Both the position numbers and the translations under genes were made by a program. From the NCBI GenBank assembly GCA_964497475.1, contig CAZCDM010000010.1, positions 1 to 31,808 on the forward strand: a DNA stretch of 31,808 nt, written 5' to 3'. This document shows, one piece after another, positions 1 through 8,467 of the stretch. How positions within the stretch are numbered: the first letter of the stretch is position 1; every line of letters begins with the position of its first letter. The notes under the pieces are model-generated. The model had not been told where the DNA came from, ran no database searches, and was given only the letters and a program-made list of their open reading frames with translations. The DNA is from CAZCDM01 sp964497475. Lineage in GTDB: Bacteria; Planctomycetota; Phycisphaerae; SM23-33.

Positions 1-753
1 GTCGGCCGGCGGAACTGGCTCGAAGAGCAGGGCACGGATTTTACCGCCATGGCGGGTGAAGAGTTCGCCGAGCCCGAAGGCCTCAGCACGCTGTACGTCG
101 TCCGCGATGGCAAGCTGCTGGGGTGGGTCGGGCTGGAAGACCGCACCCGCAAGGAAGCCCGCCAGGCCATGGAAGACCTCCGGGCCCAGGACATCCGCGA
201 GATCGCCATGATTACGGGCGACCGCTGGAGCGTGGCCCGTCGCGTGGCCCGCGAGATGGGCTGCACCGAAGTCCAGGCCGAGGCCCTCCCGGCCGACAAG
301 CTCGAACTGGTGGCCTCCATGCGGGAAAAAGGCTACACCGTGGCGGTCGTCGGCGATGGCGTCAACGACGCCCCGGCCCTGGCCGCGGGCGATCTGTCGA
401 TCGCCATGGGCGCCGCCGGCAGCGACGTAGCCATCAACTCCGCCAACATCGCCCTGATGAATACCGACCTCAAACGGTTGCCCTTCCTGGTGCACCTCAG
501 CCGGCGGACCACCGCGGTGATTCACCAGAACCTGATCTTCGGCGTGCTGTTCATCATCGCCTTCATGATCGGGGCGGGGATGGGCAAGATTCCGCCGATC
601 ATGGGTGCGTTGCTGCACATGGTGGGTGCGACGGTGGTGATCTTCAACAGCGCCCGCCTGGTCCGGCTGGGTGAATACCTCCACGCCGAAGACGCCCAGG
701 CCGCCCAGGCCCCCCAGCCGAAGGTCGAGCACGTACCGGCCGCGGCCGGCTAG
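1..753 (+). CDS. Heavy-metal P1B-type ATPase, C-terminal part (5' end outside window)
   Basis: This is the end of a metal-translocating P-type ATPase. The reading frame is open from base 1, so the start lies upstream and about 250 residues are visible. The visible part carries the end of the P-domain: a TGD motif near residue 71 and the hinge motif GDGVNDAPAL near residues 118-127, which binds Mg and coordinates the phosphorylated Asp. Two C-terminal membrane segments follow (around HQNLIFGVLFIIAF and GALLHMVGATVVIFNSARL). The last helix has the NSxRL pattern common in P1B pumps. The DKTG phosphorylation site and metal-binding CPx helix lie outside the window, so the metal cannot be assigned. 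An alanine/proline-rich tail ends the protein. It converges on the next gene with only 13 bp between. Confidence 0.9.
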   Translation, partial: VGRRNWLEEQGTDFTAMAGEEFAEPEGLSTLYVVRDGKLLGWVGLEDRTRKEARQAMEDLRAQDIREIAMITGDRWSVARRVAREMGCTEVQAEALPADKLELVASMREKGYTVAVVGDGVNDAPALAAGDLSIAMGAAGSDVAINSANIALMNTDLKRLPFLVHLSRRTTAVIHQNLIFGVLFIIAFMIGAGMGKIPPIMGALLHMVGATVVIFNSARLVRLGEYLHAEDAQAAQAPQPKVEHVPAAAG

Positions 754-766
754 GCAGGGCCGTGAG

Positions 767-2194
767 TTAGATGCCCGGCGCCTCGGCCGGGCTGGATGAA
801 TCGAAATGATGACGCGTTTTGGACAACATCAACATGACCAGCACGACCGCGGAGATCGCGGCGGTCATCAGCAGTGCGCTTTGCGGCTGGTCGAGCCGCA
901 GGGGGCGGGTCCAGCTCCAGCCGGCCAGTACGAGCAGGTGACGCACCAGCGACAGCCCAGCCAGGATGACCAGTACCCACCAGCTCCAGCGGGCCCGGCG
1001 GGTAAAGGCGGTGAACAGAATCCACAGCCCGGCGGCCAGGAGGATCGCTCCGCCTCGCCAGGCCAACCCCACGCCCGTCCATGCGTTCGGCTGGGTGAGG
1101 CTCACGGCCGAGCCGAGCAGCAGCAGGACCGCACTGATGCGCCCCAGCCCGGCCAGCAGCGCCACCGCCCCGGGCAGCGTCGAGGAACCCTCGCGTGCAT
1201 CGAGCGGGCGCGTCTGGAACAGCGCCATGCCCAGCAGCATGATCGCCGCGACATAGAAGACGAAGTACAGGCTCACCAGCCCGGCCGGTGGGTTGACATC
1301 GCGGGCCAGGCTGTCCAGCGGGAAGAAGGCTGTCAGGTTCGGCAGGGCGAAGGCGAGTACCCCGCCGCCCGGCAGGGCCTTGTCCAGCCCGTAGCGGATC
1401 GCACCCCACTGTGCCCCAGCCACCAACACGCCGGTCGTCAGAAGCAGGGTCATGACCGTACCCAGTCGCGTGCTGGCCATCACGGCCACAGCCGTCAGCA
1501 GCAGTACCGCCAGGTAGATCTGCCACAGGCTCACCAGCAGTTGGACGGTGATGACGTCTTCGCCGAAGGGCGTGGCGAGGTCCAGGGCCGTCCAGCCCTT
1601 GCCCACGAAGGCCACCGCAGCCACGGCCGCCGTCAGCAGCCCGGCCAGGCCCAGCACCGTCGAGGCCAGGAACGACCAGCCGAACGCGTAATTTCCATAC
1701 GCCGCCCCCAGCAGCGTCAGGACGATGGCTCCGCAGCCGATGACGATCACCGGCCAGTCGATCGGCGCCGAAGCCGAGCTGACCACGCCGTGTCGCACCG
1801 CCAGGAGGAACGCCAACGCTGCGATGTACAGCCCCAGCGTAACGGCCAGGGCCGTGCCCGCGAACTTGCCCATCACGAAGAGGGGTCGGCTGACGGGTTT
1901 GGACGCCACCGTCAGGGCCGTGCCATCGCGAATTTCTCGTCCGACGGCCGAGCTGGCCGTCAGGGCGCCCAGCACCATGCCCCAGAACAGCAGAATGCTC
2001 AGGCCCACCGTCTGCAGCATGAGCTGGTCGGTCGTTTCGTAGTCGCCGCCCGGGCCCATGGTCCAGCCGCTCAGCGGCACGGCCAGGGTGAGCATCACAA
2101 TCATCACCAGCAGGATCAGCCCGAACAGCGGTTGGCGGATCGTCTGGACAAGCGTATTTTTGGTAATCGACCACAGAGCGTTCATGGCCGACAT
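767..2194 (-). CDS. ABC-2 type transporter permease
   Basis: A 475-residue polytopic membrane protein that fits the ABC-2 permease family. The N-terminus (residues about 5-45) has the family pattern of a short amphipathic start, 'TLVQTIRQPLFG', then a hydrophobic helix. A cytoplasmic segment with 'GREIRDGTALTVASKPVSR' follows; this coupling region is typical of ABC-2 permeases and interacts with an ATPase. At least ten hydrophobic segments follow. No ATPase gene is adjacent on this strand, so it may use the ATPase encoded at 7088-8293 or a distant one. The start could instead be the ATG at 2185; neither start has a strong ribosome site. The substrate is unknown. It is divergent from the SPFH operon, with a 71-bp shared upstream region. 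Confidence 0.82.
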   Translation of the reverse strand: MSAMNALWSITKNTLVQTIRQPLFGLILLVMIVMLTLAVPLSGWTMGPGGDYETTDQLMLQTVGLSILLFWGMVLGALTASSAVGREIRDGTALTVASKPVSRPLFVMGKFAGTALAVTLGLYIAALAFLLAVRHGVVSSASAPIDWPVIVIGCGAIVLTLLGAAYGNYAFGWSFLASTVLGLAGLLTAAVAAVAFVGKGWTALDLATPFGEDVITVQLLVSLWQIYLAVLLLTAVAVMASTRLGTVMTLLLTTGVLVAGAQWGAIRYGLDKALPGGGVLAFALPNLTAFFPLDSLARDVNPPAGLVSLYFVFYVAAIMLLGMALFQTRPLDAREGSSTLPGAVALLAGLGRISAVLLLLGSAVSLTQPNAWTGVGLAWRGGAILLAAGLWILFTAFTRRARWSWWVLVILAGLSLVRHLLVLAGWSWTRPLRLDQPQSALLMTAAISAVVLVMLMLSKTRHHFDSSSPAEAPGI

Positions 2195-2265
2195 TCTAGC
2201 GCCCGCGCCGTCGCTTGTAAACGCGCCGCAGGACGATTTGGCCCGATCGAGAGCGAGATCATTCG

Positions 2266-4682
2266 ATGAAAAATCAGGAACGAGGCAAACACGTCGCCCT
2301 GGGCGGACTGGCCCTGCAGGCGGTCTTGACCATCGCCGCGGTGATTCTCTGGCGGATGACCTCCGCCGGAAGCCTGCAGGTGACCTTCTGGCTGCTGCTG
2401 GGAACCCTGCCGGTCTGGCTGATGACGGTGCTGCTGTTTTACGCTCGCCAGCTCGAAGCCCGCGAGCAACTGGAGCAGGAAGAACTCGCCGCCAGCGGGC
2501 AGGAGGCGGGCATGTTCGACCAGGCCGAGCAAGGCCAGCTCAGCCCCGCCGCCCAGCGGGTGCGGTTCATGCAGCGTTGGATCGTGCCGCTGGTCACGTT
2601 GCTGGTCGCCGCCTATGCAGCCCTGATCGGCCTGTGGATGCTGCGCTCGGCAGGGGGCGAGACGCCCGCGATGGATCGCACGGGCCAGGCGGCCGCCCTG
2701 GCAGTCGTCTGCGGGTTCGGTGCGTTCCTGCTGAGCCGCTATGCCACCGGCATGAGTCGCCGGCGGGAATGGCTGCTGCTGCGGGCACCGGGCAGCTACC
2801 TGCTGATGGGCTCGATCTTCCTGGGCGCGAATCTCGTCTCGCTGCTGTTCGCGGGGCAGGGCAATATCGTTCTCGAAACCATCCTGCGGACCGTTCTGCC
2901 ACTGGTGCTGCTCTTGCTCGCTGCCGAGCTGGTCGTCAACTTCGTACTGAACTTCTACCGCCCCCGCATGCCCGGCGATGCCCACACGCCGCTCTACGAG
3001 AGCCGCCTGCTGTGTCTCCTGGCTGAGCCGCAACGCGTGGGCCATTCCATCGCCGACACGCTGAACTACCAGTTTGGCTTTGAGGTCTCGCGGACCTGGT
3101 TCTACCAGTTGGTCGGGCGTGCGTTCATCCCGCTGGTGATTTTCGCGGTGCTGGTGATGATGGGCATGAGCTGCTTTGTGCTGGTCAGCGACGGCCAGGC
3201 CTGCGTGGTGAAAACCTGGGGCCAACTGCCTGCCAACAAGCAGCTTCTCGGCCCGGGACTGCATTTCAAGTGGCCCTGGCCGGTCAGCACCGCCGAGACG
3301 TTCAACACCGGCGAGACGCACGAGATCATGCTCGGCCTGGGCGATAAGCACGAGCCGAAATATACCCGCAGCGGCGAGCAACTGATCCTCTGGACCGAAG
3401 AGCACGGCCTCAATGCCCGCAAGGAGCAGGATTTCCTCATCGGCACGCCGCCCTGGACGGAGCAGGGCGTCGACGCGCCGCCGGTGAGCATCATCAAGCT
3501 CGTGGTCCTCGTGCGATACCAGATCAAGGACGTCTTCGCNNNNNNNNNNNNNNNNNNNNNNNNNNNNNNNNNNNNNNNNNNNNNNNNNNNNNNNNNNNNN
3601 NNNNNNNNNNNNNNNNNNNNNNNNNNNNNNNNNNNNNNNTGAGCATCATCAAGCTCGTGGTCCTCGTGCGATACCAGATCAAGGACGTCTTCGCTTATGC
3701 CTACCAGTACACCAACGTCAGAGAAATGCTCACGTCCCTGTCGGAAAACGAGATGATCAAGTACGTTTCCACGGCGACGCTCGACACCCGCCTGCCGGGC
3801 CAGAGCGACCGGCCCCAGGCGATCATGACCACCGGCCGAGCTGATGCCGCCCGCGTCTTGCAGCAGAACATTCAGAAGCTTGCCGACGTCAATGACCTCG
3901 GCGTGGAGATTACCTACGTGGGAATCATCTCAGCCCATCCGCCCAGTGATGTCGTGCCCGAGTATGAGAAGGTTCTCGAGGCAGAGCGCTTGCAGGATAA
4001 GCAGCGGTACGACGCCCAGGCCGAGGCCTCCCGTCTGCTGGCCGAGGTGGCGGGCGATCCGATGCTGGCCATGCAGCTGTACCTCTACATGCGCCAGGCG
4101 GAGTTCTTCGAGAATCTTCACCGCATGAAGGATCGTCCCGCGGCAATGGAGGAGGCTCTGGGCAAAGAGGTCGTAGCCATCCAGGGCCGCATCGACTCGC
4201 TGAAACATGAGCGGAGCCGCGAGGAGCTTCTGGGTAAGAGCGAAGAGGCCCTGGCCGATCTGCAAGCCCTCCAGCAAGCCTACGAGGAGTATCTCGGCGT
4301 GCTGCGTAAGGCGCAAAAGGCACCGGTCTCGGTCGATTATGTTGCTCTTGCCGATGAGGCCCGGCGGAATATTTCCAGCCGGTTCGACCTGCTCCAGGGC
4401 ACGCCGGCCGAGCAGATCGCCCAGGCCCAGGCCGACCGCTGGAAACGCGAACTCCGCGAGCAGACGGCGGTGGAAACCTACCGCCGCAAGCTCATGCCCT
4501 ATCTCGCCGCTCCCCGCGTCTATATGTTCGATGCCTACCTCGACGTGCTCGATGCGACCCTGCCGTCGATGCGGAAATATGTTCTGGGCATCGACCCCAA
4601 TCGTCTCGACATCCGCATCAACGTCCCCGAGCGATCCAACGTGCTGGAAACCGGCCTGGAAGCGGCCGAGGAAAATCAATAA
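2266..4682 (+). CDS. Long polytopic SPFH/Band-7 (HflK-like) protein, interrupted by an artefactual N gap
   Basis: The frame starting at 2266 and the frame ending at 4682 become one continuous 753-residue ORF once the 100 Ns and one copy of the 55-bp repeat (155 bp in all) are removed. I therefore annotate one gene. The first ~310 residues hold about seven hydrophobic segments (near 11-30, 41-60, 104-125, 142-158, 178-197, 203-230 and 286-307). The last one leads into a Band-7 domain ('DGQACVVKTWGQL', 'GPGLHFKWPWPV'), as in HflK. The C-terminal half is rich in charged helices (about 'LEAERLQDKQRYDAQAEASR'), likely coiled coil for SPFH oligomerisation. Canonical HflK has a single membrane anchor, so the polytopic N-terminus is unusual. 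It is followed by HflC-like and HflK-like genes in one operon. A role in membrane-protein quality control or membrane microdomains is inferred from the family. Confidence 0.85.
3485..3694. repeat. 100-N assembly gap (3540-3639) flanked by identical 55-bp sequences
   Basis: Bases 3485-3539 and 3640-3694 are identical over 55 bp and directly abut the run of 100 Ns. This is the signature of two contigs that share a terminal overlap of assembler k-mer size but were scaffolded with a nominal gap. Removing 155 bp restores the reading frame of the SPFH gene across the junction. It is therefore an artefact, not a biological repeat. Confidence 0.93.
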
Positions 4683-4708
4683 CCCGATTCCGTTCAAAAG
4701 GAACCATC

Positions 4709-5656
4709 ATGCGAAACAACAAAGTCCTCGTTCTCGTCATTGCCCTCCTGATCGTCGTGGTCCTGCTGGCCAATACGGTGGCCTTCGTCGTCGACGAGAC
4801 GAAAGATATCACGCTGGTGACGCGGTTCAGCAAGGTGACGCGCGTCATTGACGGGCGGACCGATCCGGGCCTGCACTGGAAGTGGTTCTGGCCGATCGAG
4901 CGGACGGTGACCTACGATTCCCGTAACCAGGTGCTGGTCACGCCGTATCGGCCCATTGGCGATGCGGAAAAGAACAGCATCATGATGGCGGCCTACTGCA
5001 CGTGGCGCATCGCCGACCCGCAGCGGTTTTACGCCTCGAAGAAGAATGTCACCGAAGCCAGCCAGGCCATCCAGACGCTGCTGTCCAACCAGATGTCCAG
5101 CGTGATCGGCAATGTACGCCTCGATGAGCTGGTCAACACCGACCGCCAGAAGAACGATATGACGCAGATCGAAGACCGCATCCGCCAGGGCGTGGCGGGC
5201 CTTGCGATGAAGGAATATGGCGTGGAGATGACCAACGTGGGCTTCAAACGCCTTGGCTTGCCGCAGTCGATCACCCAGGCAGTGATTCAGGCGATGAACT
5301 CCGAACGCCAGCGGCAGAGCAGGGATCTTCGCTCGCAGGGCCAGGCCATCGCCGATGCCATCATCGCCCGCGCCACGGCCGCCCGCGAAAAGATTCTCGA
5401 GTTCACCCGTCGCAAGGCGGGCGATATCCGAACCGAGGGCGAAGTCCGTGCCGCCGAGGCCTACCAGGCCTTCAGCGAAAATCCCGAGTTCAGCATGTTC
5501 CTGCGGTCGATCGAATCGCTGAAGCAGTCGCTGCAGAACCGCACGACCTTCATCCTCGATTCCCGCCAGATGCCCATTCTCCGCTGGCTTCGCGTCCAGC
5601 CGAGTCTCGAACCCTTCAAGACGGTCGGCCCGGCCCCGGCTGATTCCGACTCCTGA
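4709..5656 (+). CDS. hflC: HflC-like SPFH/Band-7 membrane protein
   Basis: A 315-residue protein with one N-terminal membrane anchor (residues about 5-25) followed by a Band-7/prohibitin domain. Family marks are 'VTRFSKVTRVIDGRTDPGLH' near residues 37-56, close to the HflC pattern of a flow path from membrane to 'GPGLHFK', and a charged helical region after residue 180 ('AVIQAMNSERQRQSRDL', 'ATAAREKILEFTRRKAGDIR'). That region corresponds to the ERxR..A.GE.EA segment of HflC. Length is close to the usual ~330 residues. The start has a good AAGGA ribosome site 7 nt upstream. In known bacteria HflC pairs with HflK around FtsH; here it sits between two HflK-like genes, with 26 bp before it and 10 bp after. 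No ftsH is in the window. Confidence 0.88.
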   Translation: MRNNKVLVLVIALLIVVVLLANTVAFVVDETKDITLVTRFSKVTRVIDGRTDPGLHWKWFWPIERTVTYDSRNQVLVTPYRPIGDAEKNSIMMAAYCTWRIADPQRFYASKKNVTEASQAIQTLLSNQMSSVIGNVRLDELVNTDRQKNDMTQIEDRIRQGVAGLAMKEYGVEMTNVGFKRLGLPQSITQAVIQAMNSERQRQSRDLRSQGQAIADAIIARATAAREKILEFTRRKAGDIRTEGEVRAAEAYQAFSENPEFSMFLRSIESLKQSLQNRTTFILDSRQMPILRWLRVQPSLEPFKTVGPAPADSDS

Positions 5657-5666
5657 GAGGCCCGCC

Positions 5667-7076
5667 ATGTCACTGAATCATCCCTTCCATCAGCATCCCG
5701 AGCCGCACGACGGCATTGACGCGCCCCAGCGCGAGCAAGACCCGGCCCTGTCGAGTCTCTCCGGTGCCCTCAAGGCCAGTTTCCGCCTGCTGACGGTCAT
5801 CATGATCGTCTTCGTGCTGCTGTTCCTCAAGACCGGGCTGGTGACGGTCGAGCAGCAGGAAAAGGGCATTATGAAAGTCTTCGGGCGCGTGACCGGCGTG
5901 GCCGGGCCGGGCCTGGTCTACAACTGGCCGTTCCCCATCGGCCAGGTCGACATGATCAGTACCCAGGAACGCCGCCTGCAGGTGGACGATTTCTGGATGG
6001 AAGAGACCGCGGCCGACAAACTCAAATCGCTCCAGGAACGCCGCCGCAGCGACGCGGGCCTCCGCCCCGGCTGGGATGGCTACCTGCTGACCGGCGATCG
6101 CAATCTCATCCACATCCGTTTTACCTGCACCTACCGCGTGCAGGACGTACTGGCCCTGGCGCAGAATGCGCCCGACCGCGACCCGGACGAAATCCTGCGG
6201 ATGGTCCTGTGCGAATCGGCGATTCAGGCATCGGCTCGGCTGACGGCCGACGCCATCCAGGTCGATCACACCGCCTGGGCGACTGACGTCGAAGCCCGCT
6301 CACAAAAGCAGCTCGATGAACTGCTCGGCACCGGGGCGGTACGGATCACCAACGTACTCGTCCCGGCCGATGGCAAGATCTGGCCGCTCGGGGCCTACAC
6401 CGCCTACGAGGACGCCCAGCGTGCCAAGTCCGAAAAGCAGGACCGCATCAACCTTGCCGTCGCCACCGCCAAGGAGACCCTCATCGACGCGGCCGGGGCG
6501 GCCCACTTCTCTGAGCTGGTCGGCACGCCGTGGAACGATCCGCAGCTCGAAGCCCAGCGTACCGCCGCGGGAACCGACGGCCAGACGCCCTACAACCTCA
6601 TCGGTCAGTACGCCCAGGCCACTCGCGATCTGGCCGTCAAAGCCGGTCGTCTCGAAGCGACCGACCAGGCCTCCGCCGAACGCATCGCCAGTCTCAGCCA
6701 GGCCCAGCTCCAGGCCCGGGCCGACAACCTCCTGGCCCGCATCGACGAGGTCCTCACGCGCAACACCATCGGCGGCCAGGCCAGCAAGCTCATCGCCGAA
6801 GCCGAGGCCGAGAAAACCCGCATCATCCAGACCGCCGCCCGCCGGCAGAAGCAGTTCACCGACCTGCAGGGCGAATACGCCAAAGCGCCGGATGTCTTTC
6901 TGGAAAAGGCCTGGGCAGACGCTCTCGATGAGGTTCTGGCCCGGCCCCTGGTGACGAAATACTTCTATTCGCCGGGGCATTTCGGCTCGGTCCTGCAGAT
7001 CGAACCCGACGAGTCCTATCAGAAGCAGATGCGAAGCTACCAGCGTTCCCAAGCGCGAGAGAAATCCTCCGACTGA
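5667..7076 (+). CDS. hflK: HflK-like SPFH/Band-7 membrane protein
   Basis: A 469-residue protein: an acidic, His/Pro-rich cytoplasmic leader (1-35), one hydrophobic anchor (about 40-60), then a Band-7 domain beginning 'GLVTVEQQEKGIMKVFGRVTG' with the 'GPGLVYNWPFPI' strand. A long Ala/Gln/Glu-rich helical region (about 245-410) follows, with 'TAKETLIDAAG', 'EAEKTRIIQTAA' and similar runs typical of HflK coiled coil. The conserved 'GDRNLIHIRFTCTYRV' segment matches the HflK/prohibitin core. The start has GAGAGG 7 nt upstream. It is the third SPFH gene in a row. A helical insert around residues 270-330 makes it longer than E. coli HflK. A hetero-oligomeric cage with the neighbouring HflC-like protein is expected from the family; that is inference here. 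Confidence 0.87.
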   Translation: MSLNHPFHQHPEPHDGIDAPQREQDPALSSLSGALKASFRLLTVIMIVFVLLFLKTGLVTVEQQEKGIMKVFGRVTGVAGPGLVYNWPFPIGQVDMISTQERRLQVDDFWMEETAADKLKSLQERRRSDAGLRPGWDGYLLTGDRNLIHIRFTCTYRVQDVLALAQNAPDRDPDEILRMVLCESAIQASARLTADAIQVDHTAWATDVEARSQKQLDELLGTGAVRITNVLVPADGKIWPLGAYTAYEDAQRAKSEKQDRINLAVATAKETLIDAAGAAHFSELVGTPWNDPQLEAQRTAAGTDGQTPYNLIGQYAQATRDLAVKAGRLEATDQASAERIASLSQAQLQARADNLLARIDEVLTRNTIGGQASKLIAEAEAEKTRIIQTAARRQKQFTDLQGEYAKAPDVFLEKAWADALDEVLARPLVTKYFYSPGHFGSVLQIEPDESYQKQMRSYQRSQAREKSSD

Positions 7077-7087
7077 TCGAGGCAGAG

Positions 7088-8293
7088 ATGGCCAGCGAAG
7101 AACAATCGATGATCCGCACGGTCGGGCTGACCAAGACCTTCCGCGACTTCTGGCTGCGGGAGAAGGTTACGGCTGTCTCCGGCCTGGACCTGGACATCCA
7201 GCCGGGCGAAGTGTTCGGCCTGCTCGGGCCCAACGGGTCGGGCAAGAGTACGACCATCAAGATGATCCTCGGGCTGCTGTTTCCTACGCGCGGGGTTATT
7301 CGCGTTCTGGGCAAGGGGCCGACCAACGTCGCCGTCAAGCGGCGCATCGGCTTTCTGCCGGAAGAGTCGAACCTCTATCCGTTCCTCGACGCGCGGGAAA
7401 TCCTGGACTACTACGGCCGGCTGTTCCAGCTGCCGCGCAGCGAACGCAACCGCCGCATCGACATGCTGCTGGATATGGTCGGCCTGAGCGGCGTGGCCTA
7501 CCGGCGCGTGGGCGAATACTCCAAGGGCATGGCCCGGCGGATCGGCCTGGCCCAGGCGCTGATTAACGACCCGGACCTGCTGATCCTCGACGAGCCGACC
7601 AGCGGCCTGGACCCGCTCGGCACGCGACAGTTCAAAGACCTCATCCGCACCCTGGCTGGGCGAGGCAAGACGATTCTGCTGTCCAGCCATCTTCTGGCTG
7701 ACGTCGAGGACGTCTGCGATCGCATCTGCGTGCTTTACGGCGGGCAGAAGCGTGCCCAGGGCGACATCGACGAACTGCTGGCCCAGCGGCATCGCACGCA
7801 GATCACCACCGGCGAGTTGGACGAGAAGACCATCGCGTCGCTGCGGGCCTCGCTCGGCCCGGCCGGGCGCGACCTCTTCGAGGTCAGCCATCCGCGCGAT
7901 CGCCTCGAAGACCTCTTCCTGCGCATCGTCGAAGACGCCCAGCGGCAGAAGCTCCGCTCCGGCGGGGCCATGAGTGGCGGCAAGGTCGCTGCCTTCCTGG
8001 CCGAAGCTGATCACGCCGAGGGCGAAGATGTCATCGCCGCCCTGGAAGCACCCGATGAGCCCGCCACCGAGCCCGATGCAAGTCAGTCGACTCCGTCCGC
8101 CGATGTGCCGCAGGCCCCGCCTGCCGAGGCGGTGCTGGATGACCTCCTGGCCGAGCCGGCCCCGCCGGCCGGGCCGAGCGAATCGGCCCAGTCCGCATCG
8201 CCCCCGTCGCAACCGCAGCAGGCCGACCGCAGCGTCATCGATGACCTGCTCGAAGACGACCCAGCCGATCGGCAGGGGGGGCAAGGCGAATGA
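7088..8293 (+). CDS. ABC transporter ATP-binding protein with disordered C-terminal tail
   Basis: A 401-residue ATPase. The N-terminal ~235 residues form a complete nucleotide-binding domain: Walker A GPNGSGKST (47-55), signature YSKGM (144-148, the variant common in ABC-2 type exporters), Walker B LLILDE (164-169), D-loop SGLD and the switch His201. Residues 240-290 form the usual DUF4162-like C-terminal extension ('RDRLEDLFLRIVED'). From about residue 295 the protein continues as a Pro/Ala/Asp/Glu-rich, probably disordered tail with repeated '(V/I)(L/I)DDLL' motifs, which is unusual. The start has GAGG upstream with good spacing and lies 11 bp after hflK. Its stop overlaps the start of the permease gene as ATGA, so the two form one transporter. 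The substrate is unknown. Confidence 0.93.
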   Translation: MASEEQSMIRTVGLTKTFRDFWLREKVTAVSGLDLDIQPGEVFGLLGPNGSGKSTTIKMILGLLFPTRGVIRVLGKGPTNVAVKRRIGFLPEESNLYPFLDAREILDYYGRLFQLPRSERNRRIDMLLDMVGLSGVAYRRVGEYSKGMARRIGLAQALINDPDLLILDEPTSGLDPLGTRQFKDLIRTLAGRGKTILLSSHLLADVEDVCDRICVLYGGQKRAQGDIDELLAQRHRTQITTGELDEKTIASLRASLGPAGRDLFEVSHPRDRLEDLFLRIVEDAQRQKLRSGGAMSGGKVAAFLAEADHAEGEDVIAALEAPDEPATEPDASQSTPSADVPQAPPAEAVLDDLLAEPAPPAGPSESAQSASPPSQPQQADRSVIDDLLEDDPADRQGGQGE

Positions 8294-8467
8294 GGACCAT
8301 CTGGGCCGTCGCNNNNNNNNNNNNNNNNNNNNNNNNNNNNNNNNNNNNNNNNNNNNNNNNNNNNNNNNNNNNNNNNNNNNNNNNNNNNNNNNNNNNNNNN
8401 NNNNNNNNNNNNGACCCAGCCGATCGGCAGGGGGGGCAAGGCGAATGAGGACCATCTGGGCCGTCGC
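8258..8467. repeat. 100-N assembly gap (8313-8412) flanked by identical 55-bp sequences
   Basis: Bases 8258-8312 and 8413-8467 are identical over exactly 55 bp and abut the N run. The duplicated block contains the end of the ABC ATPase gene and the start of the permease gene, so both the TGA stop and the ATG start appear twice. Collapsing 155 bp leaves a single ATGA overlap junction. This is an unmerged contig overlap, not biology. Confidence 0.93.

Noticed and set aside
806..2269. Long plus-strand ORF opposite the ABC-2 permease
   Set aside because: Its translation is rich in Gln, Arg and His with no fold signal; the minus-strand permease explains the region.
2182..3405. Long minus-strand ORF opposite the first SPFH gene
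   Set aside because: Same GC-skew shadow effect; Band-7 and membrane segments are on the plus strand.
3485..3694. Biological direct repeat or duplication
   Set aside because: The two copies abut a 100-N run exactly and collapse to one frame, so it is an assembly overlap.
7974..8444. Extension of the ABC permease upstream through the N gap
   Set aside because: It is a shadow of the ATPase gene joined through Ns; the permease starts at the ATGA overlap.
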